The position numbers and the translations under genes are program-made. The notes beneath the pieces were generated by a model. That model saw only the letters and a list, made by a program, of their open reading frames with translations. It was not told the origin of the DNA and ran no database searches. A DNA stretch of 64,000 nt from Kocuria rosea subsp. polaris (GTDB lineage: Bacteria > Actinomycetota > Actinomycetes > Actinomycetales > Micrococcaceae), in assembly GCA_023896275.1 (NCBI GenBank), contig MLDA01000010.1:1-64000 (forward strand), written 5' to 3'. Below are positions 37,160 through 46,020 of this stretch, piece by piece. Within the stretch, counting starts at the first letter, position 1; the number at the start of each line of letters is the position of its first letter.

Positions 37160-37194
37160 GTTGGGGACATCTCTATAAGGGTCGGCGGCAGGCT

Positions 37195-37620
37195 TCAGAT
37201 GCGTCGCGTGGTGAGCGTCAGGACGAGCGCCACGACACCCGACAAGAAGGAAACGACCCCCACGAGGTAGGCGGCGAGCATGAGGTCACCGGCCCAAGAG
37301 GCTTCCGCAACCCACAGCAATCCCGAAGAAATCACCATGAGGACCGCCACCCAGGCGGAGATGGCCATCACGAGGGGCGCAACAGATGATGTCCGATGTC
37401 GGCCGAGCCATCGCCCGAAGGCAACTGCTCCAACCAAGAGCGACACCGCAAACATGGCCAGCATGAGCCAATAGAGGGGCCCGCCCGGCTGGCCCCCAAT
37501 GTCTGGAACGACGCCATGCGCGAAAAGACTGGTACTGACAAGGAACAAGAGCGCACAGGCGACTGCGATCGATGCCGTCCACCCGTGGCGGACAGTCGGA
37601 GAATTACTCACCAGTGACAC
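37195..37620 (-). CDS. Four-helix membrane protein, unknown
   Basis: The product is 141 aa with hydrophobic segments at about 16-36, 50-70, 84-104 and 113-135 and a short basic end TTRRI. No family motif is seen. Codon use is less GC-rich than the flanking genes. Confidence 0.6.
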   Translation of the reverse strand: MSLVSNSPTVRHGWTASIAVACALLFLVSTSLFAHGVVPDIGGQPGGPLYWLMLAMFAVSLLVGAVAFGRWLGRHRTSSVAPLVMAISAWVAVLMVISSGLLWVAEASWAGDLMLAAYLVGVVSFLSGVVALVLTLTTRRI

Positions 37621-37645
37621 TTTTTACTCACCTTCGTGGGATGGC

Positions 37646-39304
37646 TCAGGCCTCGGTGACACGGCCGGCGTCAACTCGCCAGTGCCGGTCCGTCCGCACC
37701 GTCGAGAGCATGCGCCGGTCGTGCGTCACGAGCAGCAGGGTCCCGTCGTAGGAGTCGAGCGCCTGCTCGAGCTGCTCGATGGCGGGAAGGTCCAGGTGGT
37801 TCGTTGGCTCGTCGAGCACCAGCAAGTTCACGCCCTGGGCCTGCAGGACGGCCATGCCGGCGCGGGTGCGCTCCCCCGGCGAGAGCTCGCCCACGGGGCG
37901 GTTCACATGCTCGGCCTTGAGCCCGAACTTGGCCAGCAGGGTGCGCACCTCGCCGGAGGCCATCTCGGGCACAACCGCCTCGAAGGCGTCGGCGAGGGCG
38001 GCGGGCCCGGCCAGCTGCGAGCGGGCCTGGTCGATCTCCCCGATGCGCACGCTCGCGCCGAGGCTCGCGGTCCCTTCGTCCGGCGCCTGGTGGCCGAGCA
38101 GCGCCCGGAGCAGCGTCGACTTGCCGGCGCCGTTCGGGCCGGTGATGCCGATGCGCTCCCCGGCGTTGACCTGCAGGGACACGGGCCCGAGGGTGAAGTC
38201 CCCCTGCCGGATCACGGCCGCGCTCAGGGTCGAGACGACCGAGCTGGAGCGCGGCGCCGAGCCGATCGTGAAGACCAGCTGCCACTCCTTGCGCGGCTCC
38301 TCGACCTCGTCGAGCCGGGCGATCCGGCTCTCCATCTGCCGCACCTTCTGCGCCTGCTTCTCACTCGACTCGGACGCGGCTTTGCGCTTGATCTTGTCGT
38401 TGTCCGGGGACTTCTTCATCGCATTGCGCACGCCCTGGCTGGACCATTCGCGCTGCGTCCGCGCGCGGGAAACGAGGTCGGCCTTCTTGTCCGCGAACTC
38501 GTCGTACTTCTCACGCGCGTGCCGCCGCAGCGTCTCGCGCTCCTCCAGGTACGCGTCGTAGCCGCCGCCGTACACGCGGTTCGAGCCCTGCGCGAGGTCC
38601 AGCTCCAGCACCCGCGTGACACACCGGGAAAGGAATTCGCGGTCGTGGCTGACGAGCACCACTCCCCCGCGCAGCCCGCGCACGAACGCCTCGAGCCGCT
38701 CGAGCCCGTCGAGGTCCAGGTCGTTGGTGGGCTCGTCGAGCAGGACGACGTCGAAGCGCGAGAGCAGCAGCGCGGCCAACCCGACGCGGGCGGCCTGCCC
38801 GCCGGAGAGCGAGGTCATCAGCGTCTGCTCGGCCCGCTCGCCGTCGAAGTCCAGGCCCAGGTCGGCCAACACGACGGGCAGTCGCTCATCGAGGTCAGCC
38901 GCGCCGCTCGCCAGCCAGCGGTCGAGCGCCGCTGAGTAGACGTCGGCGGGGTCGATGCCGCCGGCAGCCGGTTCGCCAAGCGCCTCGGCCGCCGATTCCA
39001 TCGCGCGCGTAGCCTCGGCACACCCGGTGCGCCGGCCGACGTAATCGACGACGGTCTCACCCTCGACGCGCTCGTGCTCCTGCGGCAGCCAGCCCACGAA
39101 GGCGTCGGCCGGAGCCAGCGTGACGGATCCGGCCTGGGGCGTGTCGACGCTGGCGAGAAGCCGCAGCAGCGTGGACTTGCCGGCGCCGTTGGCACCGACG
39201 ACCCCAACGACGTCGCCCGGGGCGACGGTGAGATCCAGCGAGTCGAAGAGCGTGCGGTGGCCGTACCCGCCGGCGAGTCCGTGGGCGACGAGTGTTGCGG
39301 TCAT
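37646..39304 (-). CDS. ABC-F family ATP-binding protein
   Basis: The product is 552 aa with two ABC domains in one chain and no membrane segment. The first has GANGAGKSTLL, SLSGGQAARVGLA and VLLDEPTNDLD; the second has GPNGAGKSTLL, LSPGERTRAGMA and LVLDEPTNHLD. The linker is Lys/Glu-rich and helical (RTQREWSSQGVRNAMKKSPDND). ABC-F proteins act at the ribosomal E site, and some protect against antibiotics. Whether this one is a resistance factor or a housekeeping factor cannot be told from the sequence. Confidence 0.9.
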   Translation of the reverse strand: MTATLVAHGLAGGYGHRTLFDSLDLTVAPGDVVGVVGANGAGKSTLLRLLASVDTPQAGSVTLAPADAFVGWLPQEHERVEGETVVDYVGRRTGCAEATRAMESAAEALGEPAAGGIDPADVYSAALDRWLASGAADLDERLPVVLADLGLDFDGERAEQTLMTSLSGGQAARVGLAALLLSRFDVVLLDEPTNDLDLDGLERLEAFVRGLRGGVVLVSHDREFLSRCVTRVLELDLAQGSNRVYGGGYDAYLEERETLRRHAREKYDEFADKKADLVSRARTQREWSSQGVRNAMKKSPDNDKIKRKAASESSEKQAQKVRQMESRIARLDEVEEPRKEWQLVFTIGSAPRSSSVVSTLSAAVIRQGDFTLGPVSLQVNAGERIGITGPNGAGKSTLLRALLGHQAPDEGTASLGASVRIGEIDQARSQLAGPAALADAFEAVVPEMASGEVRTLLAKFGLKAEHVNRPVGELSPGERTRAGMAVLQAQGVNLLVLDEPTNHLDLPAIEQLEQALDSYDGTLLLVTHDRRMLSTVRTDRHWRVDAGRVTEA

Positions 39305-39405
39305 CTGGCAATTCTCCCACGCGACGGGCGGCGTTCTTCCCGGCTGACCGGCGTCGCCGTGCGCCGATCCCCCATGTCGCGCGGAGTGCCGATACCCTAC
39401 GAAGC

Positions 39406-40125
39406 ATGACGAATGACGTTCTCACGCCCGCCCGGACAGCGACCGTGGCCTGGAACGTGGTGCGCATCGCGACGGCCGTCCTCATCGCCGCGGCCGCGGC
39501 CCGCCAGCTTGCGCAGTCGGTGACGTTCGCCTTGGACTCCGACACGGCGTACGGCTCCCACCTCCCGACGGTCGTCGCGAACTTCCTGAGCTTCTTCACG
39601 ATCGAGTCGAATCTGCTCGCCGCGATCGTGCTGCTCGCCGCAGCGGTTCACTCGTTCCGCTCGAGGGGGCGCGCGGCACAGGATCCGGCGTGGCTTGCGA
39701 CCCTCCTGGTCTGCGCGTCGACGTACATGATCGTCACCGGGGTGGTCTACAACGTGCTGCTGCGCGGGGTCGAGCTGCCGCAGGGGCAGACGGTGCCGTG
39801 GTCGAACGAGGTGCTGCACGTTGTCGGGCCGCTCGTCATGCTGCTCGACGTGCTCCTCGCGCCGCGCCGACGGGCGCTGCCCTGGGCGGCAATCGGCGTC
39901 GTCGTGCTCTATCCGATCGCCTGGGCGATCTACACGCTGCTGCGGGCGAACACCGTCATCGCCCCGCTCTCGGGCGACCCCTGGTGGTACCCGTACCCGT
40001 TCCTGGACCCGCACCTGCAGGGCGGATACGGCGTCGTGGCGGCCTACATCGCCGGGATCGCGGTGCTCATCGGGCTCGCCGGTTGGGGAGTCATCGCCGC
40101 CGGGCGGCTCCGGACCCGGGGCTGA
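39406..40125 (+). CDS. Pr6Pr-family membrane protein
   Basis: The product is 239 aa with six hydrophobic helices. Typical parts are FLSFFTIESNLLAA, TGVVYNVLLRG, NEVLHVVGPLVMLLDVLL and WWYPYPFLDP, matching the Pr6Pr (FAR-17a/AIG1-like) family of unknown function. A -10 TACCCT (39393-39398) lies 7 nt before the ATG, so it is probably leaderless. It is divergent from the ABC-F gene. Confidence 0.8.
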   Translation: MTNDVLTPARTATVAWNVVRIATAVLIAAAAARQLAQSVTFALDSDTAYGSHLPTVVANFLSFFTIESNLLAAIVLLAAAVHSFRSRGRAAQDPAWLATLLVCASTYMIVTGVVYNVLLRGVELPQGQTVPWSNEVLHVVGPLVMLLDVLLAPRRRALPWAAIGVVVLYPIAWAIYTLLRANTVIAPLSGDPWWYPYPFLDPHLQGGYGVVAAYIAGIAVLIGLAGWGVIAAGRLRTRG

Positions 40126-40164
40126 CCGTCGCGCCGGACGCCGAATGTGCGGCAGACTCGTGGC

Positions 40165-40605
40165 ATGGACGATCTGCATGTGCCCCCGGGCCCCGGCGCT
40201 CCCGGCGGCCTCACGGTGCCCGCGGCCGAGCTGCTCGAGCAGTTCTCCCGGTCCTCCGGCCCCGGCGGCCAGGGGGTCAACACCACCGACTCGCGCGTCC
40301 AGCTCAGCCTCGACCTCGGCACGACGACGGCGCTGGACGAGCCCCAGCGCGAACTCGCCCTCGCGCGCCTCGCGGAGCGGCTGACGGGCACGGTCCTGAC
40401 GATCAGCGCCTCGGAGCACCGGTCCCAGCGGCAAAACCGGACCGCGGCGCGGCAGCGGCTCGCCGGGCTGCTGCGCGACGCCGTCGTCCCCGAGATCACT
40501 CGCCGGCCGACGCGGCCCACTCGGGGATCGAAGCGGCGCCGGCTCGAGGGCAAGCGCCAGCGCGCCGAGACCAAGCGGAACCGACGCCGCCCGGGAGCCG
40601 AGTGA
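40165..40605 (+). CDS. arfB: Alternative ribosome-rescue factor / peptidyl-tRNA hydrolase ArfB
   Basis: The product is 146 aa. The catalytic GGQ motif lies in RSSGPGGQGVN, with NTTDSRVQLSLDL following, as in ArfB/YaeJ and the release-factor hydrolase domain. The basic Arg/Lys-rich tail (about residues 115-146) is the part that enters the empty mRNA channel in ArfB. It hydrolyses peptidyl-tRNA on stalled ribosomes. The start is at ATG 40165 (MDDLHVPPGPG). Confidence 0.88.
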   Translation: MDDLHVPPGPGAPGGLTVPAAELLEQFSRSSGPGGQGVNTTDSRVQLSLDLGTTTALDEPQRELALARLAERLTGTVLTISASEHRSQRQNRTAARQRLAGLLRDAVVPEITRRPTRPTRGSKRRRLEGKRQRAETKRNRRRPGAE

Positions 40606-40630
40606 GACGACCGCGGGCGGTCGGCGCGGG

Positions 40631-41404
40631 TTAGGCGCCCGGCCTCCACGACGCCAGCTGGTCTGTCGACACCTCGCGCAGCCACATCTGCCACAGCGGG
40701 CCGAAGGTGAAGCGGCGCGCGCCCAGTGCGGTGAGGGCCGCCAGGTCGCCGGCGGCGTGCCCGTCGACGGGGTGCACCGTGAGGTTGACCGGCACGCTCA
40801 CTGCTTCGACGAGACGCGTCACGTCCTCGGCTGACGCCAGCCCCACGGGGTAGACGGACCGGGCCCCGGCCTGGGCCATCAGCTTCGACCGCTCCACCGC
40901 TTCCGCGAGCGGGTCGGCGAACACGTCCGGGCCGAGCTTGAGGGCGTCGGTGCGCCCGTTGATGACAAAGTCGACTCCCGCCGCGTCGGCGGCCTGCCGG
41001 GCGGCGGCGATGTAGTCGGCGTGCTCGTTGCGGTCGCGCACGCGCTTGCCCTCGGAGTGCACGACGTCCTCGATGTTCACTCCGACGGCGCCGGCCTCCA
41101 GGACCCGCTCGATCAACTCGGCGGGCGCCAACCCGTAGCCCGACTCGACGTCGGCGCTCACGGGCACGTTGACCGCGCCGGTGATCCGCGCGACCACCGC
41201 GAGGTAGTCGGCGAAGTCCATGTTCTCGCCGTCAGAGCTGCCGGTCGCGTCGGCCACGGGGTGGCTTCCCGTGGTGATGCCCTCGAATCCCGACTCCTCC
41301 GCCGTGCGCGCGCTCCAGACGTCCCACACGGTGGGCAGGACGAGCGCTCGGCCCGACTCGTGGGCTTCGGCCAAGGTAGTGGCAAGTTCTTTGACGTGTG
41401 TCAT
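40631..41404 (-). CDS. Isocitrate lyase / PEP-mutase family protein
   Basis: The product is 257 aa. Motifs are TVWDVWSARTAEESGFEGI, VSADVESGYG, VGVNIEDVVHSEGK, FVINGRTDAL and SVYPVG. It lacks the KKCGH catalytic segment of true isocitrate lyase, so it belongs to the PEP phosphonomutase/oxaloacetase-like branch. The exact reaction is unknown. The ATG at 41404 has AAGGAGAA upstream. Confidence 0.88.
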   Translation of the reverse strand: MTHVKELATTLAEAHESGRALVLPTVWDVWSARTAEESGFEGITTGSHPVADATGSSDGENMDFADYLAVVARITGAVNVPVSADVESGYGLAPAELIERVLEAGAVGVNIEDVVHSEGKRVRDRNEHADYIAAARQAADAAGVDFVINGRTDALKLGPDVFADPLAEAVERSKLMAQAGARSVYPVGLASAEDVTRLVEAVSVPVNLTVHPVDGHAAGDLAALTALGARRFTFGPLWQMWLREVSTDQLASWRPGA

Positions 41405-41463
41405 GTGGTTCTCCTTAGGCTGCGCCGTGCGGCGCTCGGTCACCGGTGTCCGTCAGGGCAAGA

Positions 41464-41718
41464 CTAGGTCCTTTTGGCCGCGATGTCAGGGGGCAAGGAG
41501 CGGGAATCGGGCGGCATCGGGTGGCCGTCGACCTGGATCGTACCGGACGGGCACAAGTACTCGGCCTCACGGACCGCGTCCTGGTCGTCCTCCAGCGGGT
41601 TGGCCTCCAGCAGTTCCACGAACCCTCCGTTCGCGTCGCGGTTGCGGAAGATGCGGGGCGCGACGTGGCCGCAGTTGCCGGAGGCCACGCACAGGGGTTG
41701 GTGAACGGTGACTTTCAT
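41464..41718 (-). CDS. 3Fe-4S-type ferredoxin next to the desaturase
   Basis: The product is 84 aa. Cysteines at 10, 16 and 56 fit the single-cluster pattern (LCVASGNCGHVAP, then LCPSGTI) of the small actinobacterial ferredoxins that usually serve cytochrome P450s. The residue at the fourth ligand position of a 4Fe-4S site is Gly13, so a 3Fe-4S cluster is expected. It lies 57 nt after the fatty acid desaturase gene on the same strand and may be that enzyme's electron donor. Confidence 0.85.
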   Translation of the reverse strand: MKVTVHQPLCVASGNCGHVAPRIFRNRDANGGFVELLEANPLEDDQDAVREAEYLCPSGTIQVDGHPMPPDSRSLPPDIAAKRT

Positions 41719-41775
41719 CTTTGGCTCCCCTTTCTGGGTGTTCGCTTCACGCGCGGGAGTGGCTTCTCGCGCGGC

Positions 41776-42861
41776 TCAGCCGCGATACCGCTGCACCAAC
41801 GGGCACGCGAACGGGTCCCGGTTCTTCAGTCCGACCTGGTTGAGGTAGGCCACCACGGTGGCGGCGGCGCCGGCCAGCGACTCCTGGGTGTACGGAATGC
41901 CGAGCCCGCTGCAGTGCTCGCGCACGAGCACCTGCAGGGCGGGTAGGTTGGGCCGGGGCACCGCCGGAAAGAGATGGTGCTCGACCTGGAACTGAAGCCC
42001 ACCCAAGAGCAGCCGGGACAGCGGGCCGTCGTCGATATTGCGCGACATCCGCACCTGGCGGCGGAGGAAGTCGAGGTGGACGCCGGCCGGGACGGTCGGC
42101 ATGCCGATGTGGTTGAGCGCGAAGGCTCCGCCCAACAGGAGACCGAAGGTCCCGACCTGGACGCCGACGAACGCGAACGCCATGCCCACCGGCAGCACGA
42201 GGAACAGCAGCGTCAGGTAAGCCGCATGGCGAACCGCGATGAGCGCGATCTCGGTGACTCGGTGCGGCACGTTGCGCGCACTGAAGAGCATCCGCAGCGA
42301 CGCGACGTGTAGGTTCAGGCCCTCCAGGAGCAGCAGCGGGACGAAGAAGTACCCTTGGCGCCGGGCGAGCCAGGCGCTCAGACCCGCGCGGCGGTCGGCG
42401 GCCGCGGGGGTGAGCGCCAGCAGGTTGGACTCGATATCGGGGTCCGTGTTCTCCCGGTTCGGGTGCGCGTGGTGCGTGTTGTGCTTAGCCATCCACCAGC
42501 TGAAGCTCAGGCCCATGAGCAGACAGGCAATGAGCCGAGACGCCCACTCGTTCCGCGTTCTCGAGGCGAAGATCTCCCGATGTGCGGCCTCGTGCGCGAG
42601 GAACCCCAGCTGCGCCATCACCAGACCGATGAGCGCGGCGATGATCAGCTGGAACCACGTCGCGCCGAGGAGGACGACGGCGGCCAGCAGGCCCGCGAGC
42701 AGCAGGACCCACCCACCGATCCGAGTCACGTAGAACCCATAACGACGACGCATCAGCCCGGCGTCGTGCACCGTCCGGCTCAGCTGCCGGTAGGACTCCA
42801 CAAACTCTTCACGGGACAAGGCGGCACCTCCCTGGTCTCGCGCGCCGCGCCCGTCCGGCAC
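41776..42861 (-). CDS. Membrane fatty acid desaturase (acyl-lipid, DesA3/linoleoyl-CoA type)
   Basis: The product is 361 aa. Three histidine boxes for the di-iron centre are visible: HEAAH (90-94), HNTHH (127-131) and QVEHHLF near 310. Two pairs of transmembrane helices are at the expected places. The Q-x-x-HH third box is typical of front-end and delta-6-like desaturases. It would introduce a cis double bond into membrane acyl chains using O2 and a ferredoxin. The GTG start at 42861 is the furthest upstream; the conserved part begins near LSREEFVESYRQL. Confidence 0.87.
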   Translation of the reverse strand: MPDGRGARDQGGAALSREEFVESYRQLSRTVHDAGLMRRRYGFYVTRIGGWVLLLAGLLAAVVLLGATWFQLIIAALIGLVMAQLGFLAHEAAHREIFASRTRNEWASRLIACLLMGLSFSWWMAKHNTHHAHPNRENTDPDIESNLLALTPAAADRRAGLSAWLARRQGYFFVPLLLLEGLNLHVASLRMLFSARNVPHRVTEIALIAVRHAAYLTLLFLVLPVGMAFAFVGVQVGTFGLLLGGAFALNHIGMPTVPAGVHLDFLRRQVRMSRNIDDGPLSRLLLGGLQFQVEHHLFPAVPRPNLPALQVLVREHCSGLGIPYTQESLAGAAATVVAYLNQVGLKNRDPFACPLVQRYRG

Positions 42862-42980
42862 CGACGGTGCCTCGCGCCCGGCTGACTAGCCGCTTAGGGC
42901 CAGATTAGACAGGAATACCCACCCGTTCAATCCCCTCACCGCTGCCTGCCGGACGCCGCGGCGCAGGTAGGGTGGCGCCC

Positions 42981-43673
42981 ATGAGCGATCTGATCAACCT
43001 CGACGCTTTCCGCGGTCTCGGCCCCGACGCGACGCACCGCGACGTCACGGACGCTGTGCTCGCCGCCGGCTGGATCCGGTGCGGCGACGGCGACTGGGCG
43101 TCAGCCTTCGCCGCGCCCGGCGGGGCCGTCGTCGCCCGGATCAGCCCGTTCGATCCCGTCGGCCCCTACACGGCGCGGCTCTACACGGAGGCGGCCGAGA
43201 CGGGTCTCGTGCCGCGGCTGTATGCGCACCGGAGCCTGTCCGGCGGCGGCGATCTCCAGCTCATGGAGCGGCTCCAACCCGTTCCGGTCGCGGAGGCCGC
43301 GGCGTTCCTGGCCCGGCTCGCGGTGCCCGATCTGGGCCTGGCGCCCCTCGCCGCCGTCGTCGTGCGCATCCACGCTGACGCCTGCCGCGAGCTCCCCTGG
43401 TGCGGACCGCTCGACGACAATCCATCCAACGTGATGCGCACGATCGACGGCCAGCTGGTGCTCACCGACCCCTACTACGCGGACGGACCGAACCTCTTCG
43501 CGACCGCCGAGCACGATCCGGACCGCCTCGTGGCGACCATCCCCGAGCGTCACCGTCGGTTCATGACCGAGATTCCGTTGGCCGCTTCCGGGCCGTGGGA
43601 GCCCGCGGCGCGCGAGGCCGTGCGCGAGGGGCTGCGCCTGGCCGACGAGCGGACCGCCCGGGGTCGCTCCTAA
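42981..43673 (+). CDS. Kinase-fold-like hypothetical protein (phosphotransferase-related)
   Basis: The product is 230 aa. The segment LDDNPSNVMRTIDGQLVLTDPYYADG resembles the catalytic and metal-binding loops of aminoglycoside phosphotransferase-like kinases (HGDLxxxN...D), but the catalytic Asp context is altered (DDNPSN). It could be a degenerate or minimal kinase. The start at ATG 42981 is supported by TAGGGT (42968-42973) seven nt upstream; an in-frame GTG at 42972 is unlikely. Confidence 0.6.
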   Translation: MSDLINLDAFRGLGPDATHRDVTDAVLAAGWIRCGDGDWASAFAAPGGAVVARISPFDPVGPYTARLYTEAAETGLVPRLYAHRSLSGGGDLQLMERLQPVPVAEAAAFLARLAVPDLGLAPLAAVVVRIHADACRELPWCGPLDDNPSNVMRTIDGQLVLTDPYYADGPNLFATAEHDPDRLVATIPERHRRFMTEIPLAASGPWEPAAREAVREGLRLADERTARGRS

Positions 43674-43685
43674 CGTCCGGCAGGA

Positions 43686-44972
43686 TTAACGCTTGGACGC
43701 GCGGTAGCCGGCGTTCTTCGCTGCTGCCGCCGTCGTGAAGCACTCCTCCGGCTTGGTCCTGCTGTAGTAGGCGCCGCCGGGCACGTGGTAGATCCCCGAA
43801 TCGGCGTTGCCCTTGACCGGGTACCCCTTCGGGCAGTTGAACGAACCGGTCCCGGCGACGCGCGACGGCTTCGCCCCCGCCTTGATCGTCAGCGACTGCT
43901 TCGCCGACGTCGTATAAGTCTTGGACCACGTCGTCTTGGTGACCTGCTTGGAGGTGGTCACGGTCTTGACGAGCGACTTCGACGGGTAGAGGACTGGAGA
44001 CGCCTTGGCTCCAACCTTGGCCTGCAGAGGAGTCTCGTCCTCCCAGTTGTCCTCCCACAGGGCGAAGCCGGTCAGGCCCGACTCGTCGTTGAGCGCGGTC
44101 TGGGGAAACGACAGGAACTCGGTGGCATACGTTCCGTCGAACCCACCCGTGCAATTCAGGTAAACCGGGACGAAGTCCGCCTTGATGAGCGAGCCGTCCT
44201 CTTCCGACTCGAAGACGGCGCGCTCCGCCTTGCCGACACGATCCACCGTGCAATTCATCTTGATCGCGCGGTTCGGGCCCGCGACGGTGGACTTGCTCGT
44301 GCTCTTCTCCGTGCTGGTCTTTGTCACCGGGACCTTGTACTTAACCGTGGTGGTGACGCTGTACTTGCCGGCCTTCAGTGCGGCCGCCGACTTGTTGGTG
44401 ACGAGGGTCTTGGACCCCTGCTTCACCGTCACGCTCTTGGACACCAGCTTGGCGCCCTTGCTGACCGTGACGTTCGGCTTGATCGTCGCCTTCTTGCCAT
44501 AGGGCGCGGTCTTGCTGGCGATCTTCTTGATTGCGACGGCGGTCCGGACCTTGAGCGTCTGGCTCTTGGTGGACTTCTTGGTCGCCGAGTAGGTCTTCTT
44601 GCCGTCCTTGACGGTGTAGGTGCGGTACGTGGCCGTCGTCGTCACCGCGTAGGTGCCGGCCTTGAGCGAAGCGCTCTTGGCCTTGGAGGCGACGGTCTTG
44701 CCGCCCTTCTTGATCGTGAACGTCGCGGACGAGAGTTCGGTCTGCCCGGAGAGCTTGATCGACGGGGTCACCTTGGCCGATCCGCCGACGGCGACGAGCG
44801 GGCTGGCGATCGTCCCGATGGTGAGCTTGGACGACGTCGTCGTGGCCGCGGGCGCCTGCACGGCGGCCGTGGTCGGCAGCGGAGCGGCGGTGGCCGGCGC
44901 CGCGGCTACGCCACCCATGAGCAGCGAAGCGGCGGCGACGGACGCGCACCAGCGCATGACAAGTGTTTTCAT
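43686..44972 (-). CDS. Secreted Lys/Thr-rich repeat protein with C-terminal sunset-type domain
   Basis: The product is 428 aa. The signal peptide is MKTLVMRWCASVAAASLLMGG...ATAA. Two related Ig-like repeats follow (AVGGSAKVTPSIKLSG...LKAGTYAVTTTATY and APYGKKATIKPNVTVSKG...LKAGKYSVTTTVKY), then a domain with two Cys (MNCTVD, YLNCTGG). The C-terminal motif (SFNCPKGYPVKGNADSG, YHVPGGAYYSRTKPEECF, GYRASKR) matches what databases call a sunset domain. The ATG at 44972 has GGGGGA upstream. It is probably a cell-surface protein of unknown role. Confidence 0.75.
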   Translation of the reverse strand: MKTLVMRWCASVAAASLLMGGVAAAPATAAPLPTTAAVQAPAATTTSSKLTIGTIASPLVAVGGSAKVTPSIKLSGQTELSSATFTIKKGGKTVASKAKSASLKAGTYAVTTTATYRTYTVKDGKKTYSATKKSTKSQTLKVRTAVAIKKIASKTAPYGKKATIKPNVTVSKGAKLVSKSVTVKQGSKTLVTNKSAAALKAGKYSVTTTVKYKVPVTKTSTEKSTSKSTVAGPNRAIKMNCTVDRVGKAERAVFESEEDGSLIKADFVPVYLNCTGGFDGTYATEFLSFPQTALNDESGLTGFALWEDNWEDETPLQAKVGAKASPVLYPSKSLVKTVTTSKQVTKTTWSKTYTTSAKQSLTIKAGAKPSRVAGTGSFNCPKGYPVKGNADSGIYHVPGGAYYSRTKPEECFTTAAAAKNAGYRASKR

Positions 44973-45115
44973 GATTCCCCCAACTAAAGCCGGATGCAGA
45001 GCGCATCGCGGTTTGAACGAGAGAATCATAACCCCAGGTGCGCGCAAAAGTGACGGGCGAGACACAACAAGTTTTATTCGCCGATCAACGGTGGCGGGAG
45101 AAGCGCCGCGGGGTG

Positions 45116-45661
45116 TCAGAGCCGGAGGATGCCGACCGGCTCCGCCTGCGGGAACGGGTCGGAGTGGAGTCGACCATAGGTGTCAACGTCGATCCGCTCG
45201 CCGTCGATCAGGAACTTCCCGCGCCCAGTGCCTTCCTTGACGAATCCGGCGGCTCGCGCCACCCGGCCCGACGCCGGATTGTTGACGCGGTGCCCCAGCT
45301 CCAGGCGGTCCAGGCCGCCAACCGTAAGCGCCCAGTCGGCCACGGTCGCGGCGGCACGCGCCATCCATCCGTTGCCGCGCGCGTCCTCGCTCATCCAGTA
45401 CCAGAACCAGCCGCTGCGGTTCGCCGGATCCGCGGTGACGCAGACCAGCCCGACGAGTCGATCATCGGAGGCGAGCGCCCAGGGGATCTGGTGGCCGTCG
45501 GGCCGCAGGAGAGCCCGGACGTATCGCTCGGCGTCCTCGAGCGACGCCACCTCACCCTGCCTGGCCATGTCCGGGTTCGACCGGAACGCCGCCAGCACCT
45601 CGGCCGCGTCCGATTCCCACAGCGGGCGAAGCAGGACGGCCGCTTCGTGAAAGTTGCTCAT
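45116..45661 (-). CDS. GNAT N-acetyltransferase (RimJ/RimL-like)
   Basis: The product is 181 aa. GNAT motif A is WYWMSEDARGNGWMARAAATVADWAL, then LELGHRVNNPASGRVARAAGF, the RimJ-type pattern. The -10 TAGGCT lies 6 nt before the ATG (leaderless). The substrate is unknown. Confidence 0.82.
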   Translation of the reverse strand: MSNFHEAAVLLRPLWESDAAEVLAAFRSNPDMARQGEVASLEDAERYVRALLRPDGHQIPWALASDDRLVGLVCVTADPANRSGWFWYWMSEDARGNGWMARAAATVADWALTVGGLDRLELGHRVNNPASGRVARAAGFVKEGTGRGKFLIDGERIDVDTYGRLHSDPFPQAEPVGILRL

Positions 45662-45710
45662 GCTGGAAGCCTACGACGACGGCGCTGCCGCCTTTGCTAG
45701 CGTGAGCCCC

Positions 45711-46010
45711 ATGGCCTGGACCTTCACGACCGAACTCATCGAATGGCGCGGCCCCGCCCCGTTCGTGTTCGCCCCGATGCCGGCGGGCATGTCGGCCGAG
45801 CTGAAGGAAGCCGCGCGCGGGCTGATGTATTGGGGACAGATCCCGGTCGCGGTCACGATCGGAACCACCGACTTCGACACCGCACTATGGCCCAAGGACG
45901 GGCGCTTCTTGGTCCCGGTCAAGAAGGTTGTTCAGGAGGGTGAGGGGATCGGCGTCGGCGACGTCGTCGCTGTCAGTCTGGACGTGCGCGCGGGTCAGCC
46001 CAGGCGCTGA
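45711..46010 (+). CDS. DUF1905 family protein
   Basis: The product is 99 aa starting MAWTFTTELIEWRGPAPFVF, with VKKVVQEGEGIGVGDVVAVSLDV near the end, the DUF1905 pattern. This fold is often found beside or fused to YdeI-like domains. The start is supported by TAGCGT (45698-45703) seven nt upstream. Function unknown. Confidence 0.82.
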   Translation: MAWTFTTELIEWRGPAPFVFAPMPAGMSAELKEAARGLMYWGQIPVAVTIGTTDFDTALWPKDGRFLVPVKKVVQEGEGIGVGDVVAVSLDVRAGQPRR

Positions 46011-46020
46011 TTCCGGCGGT

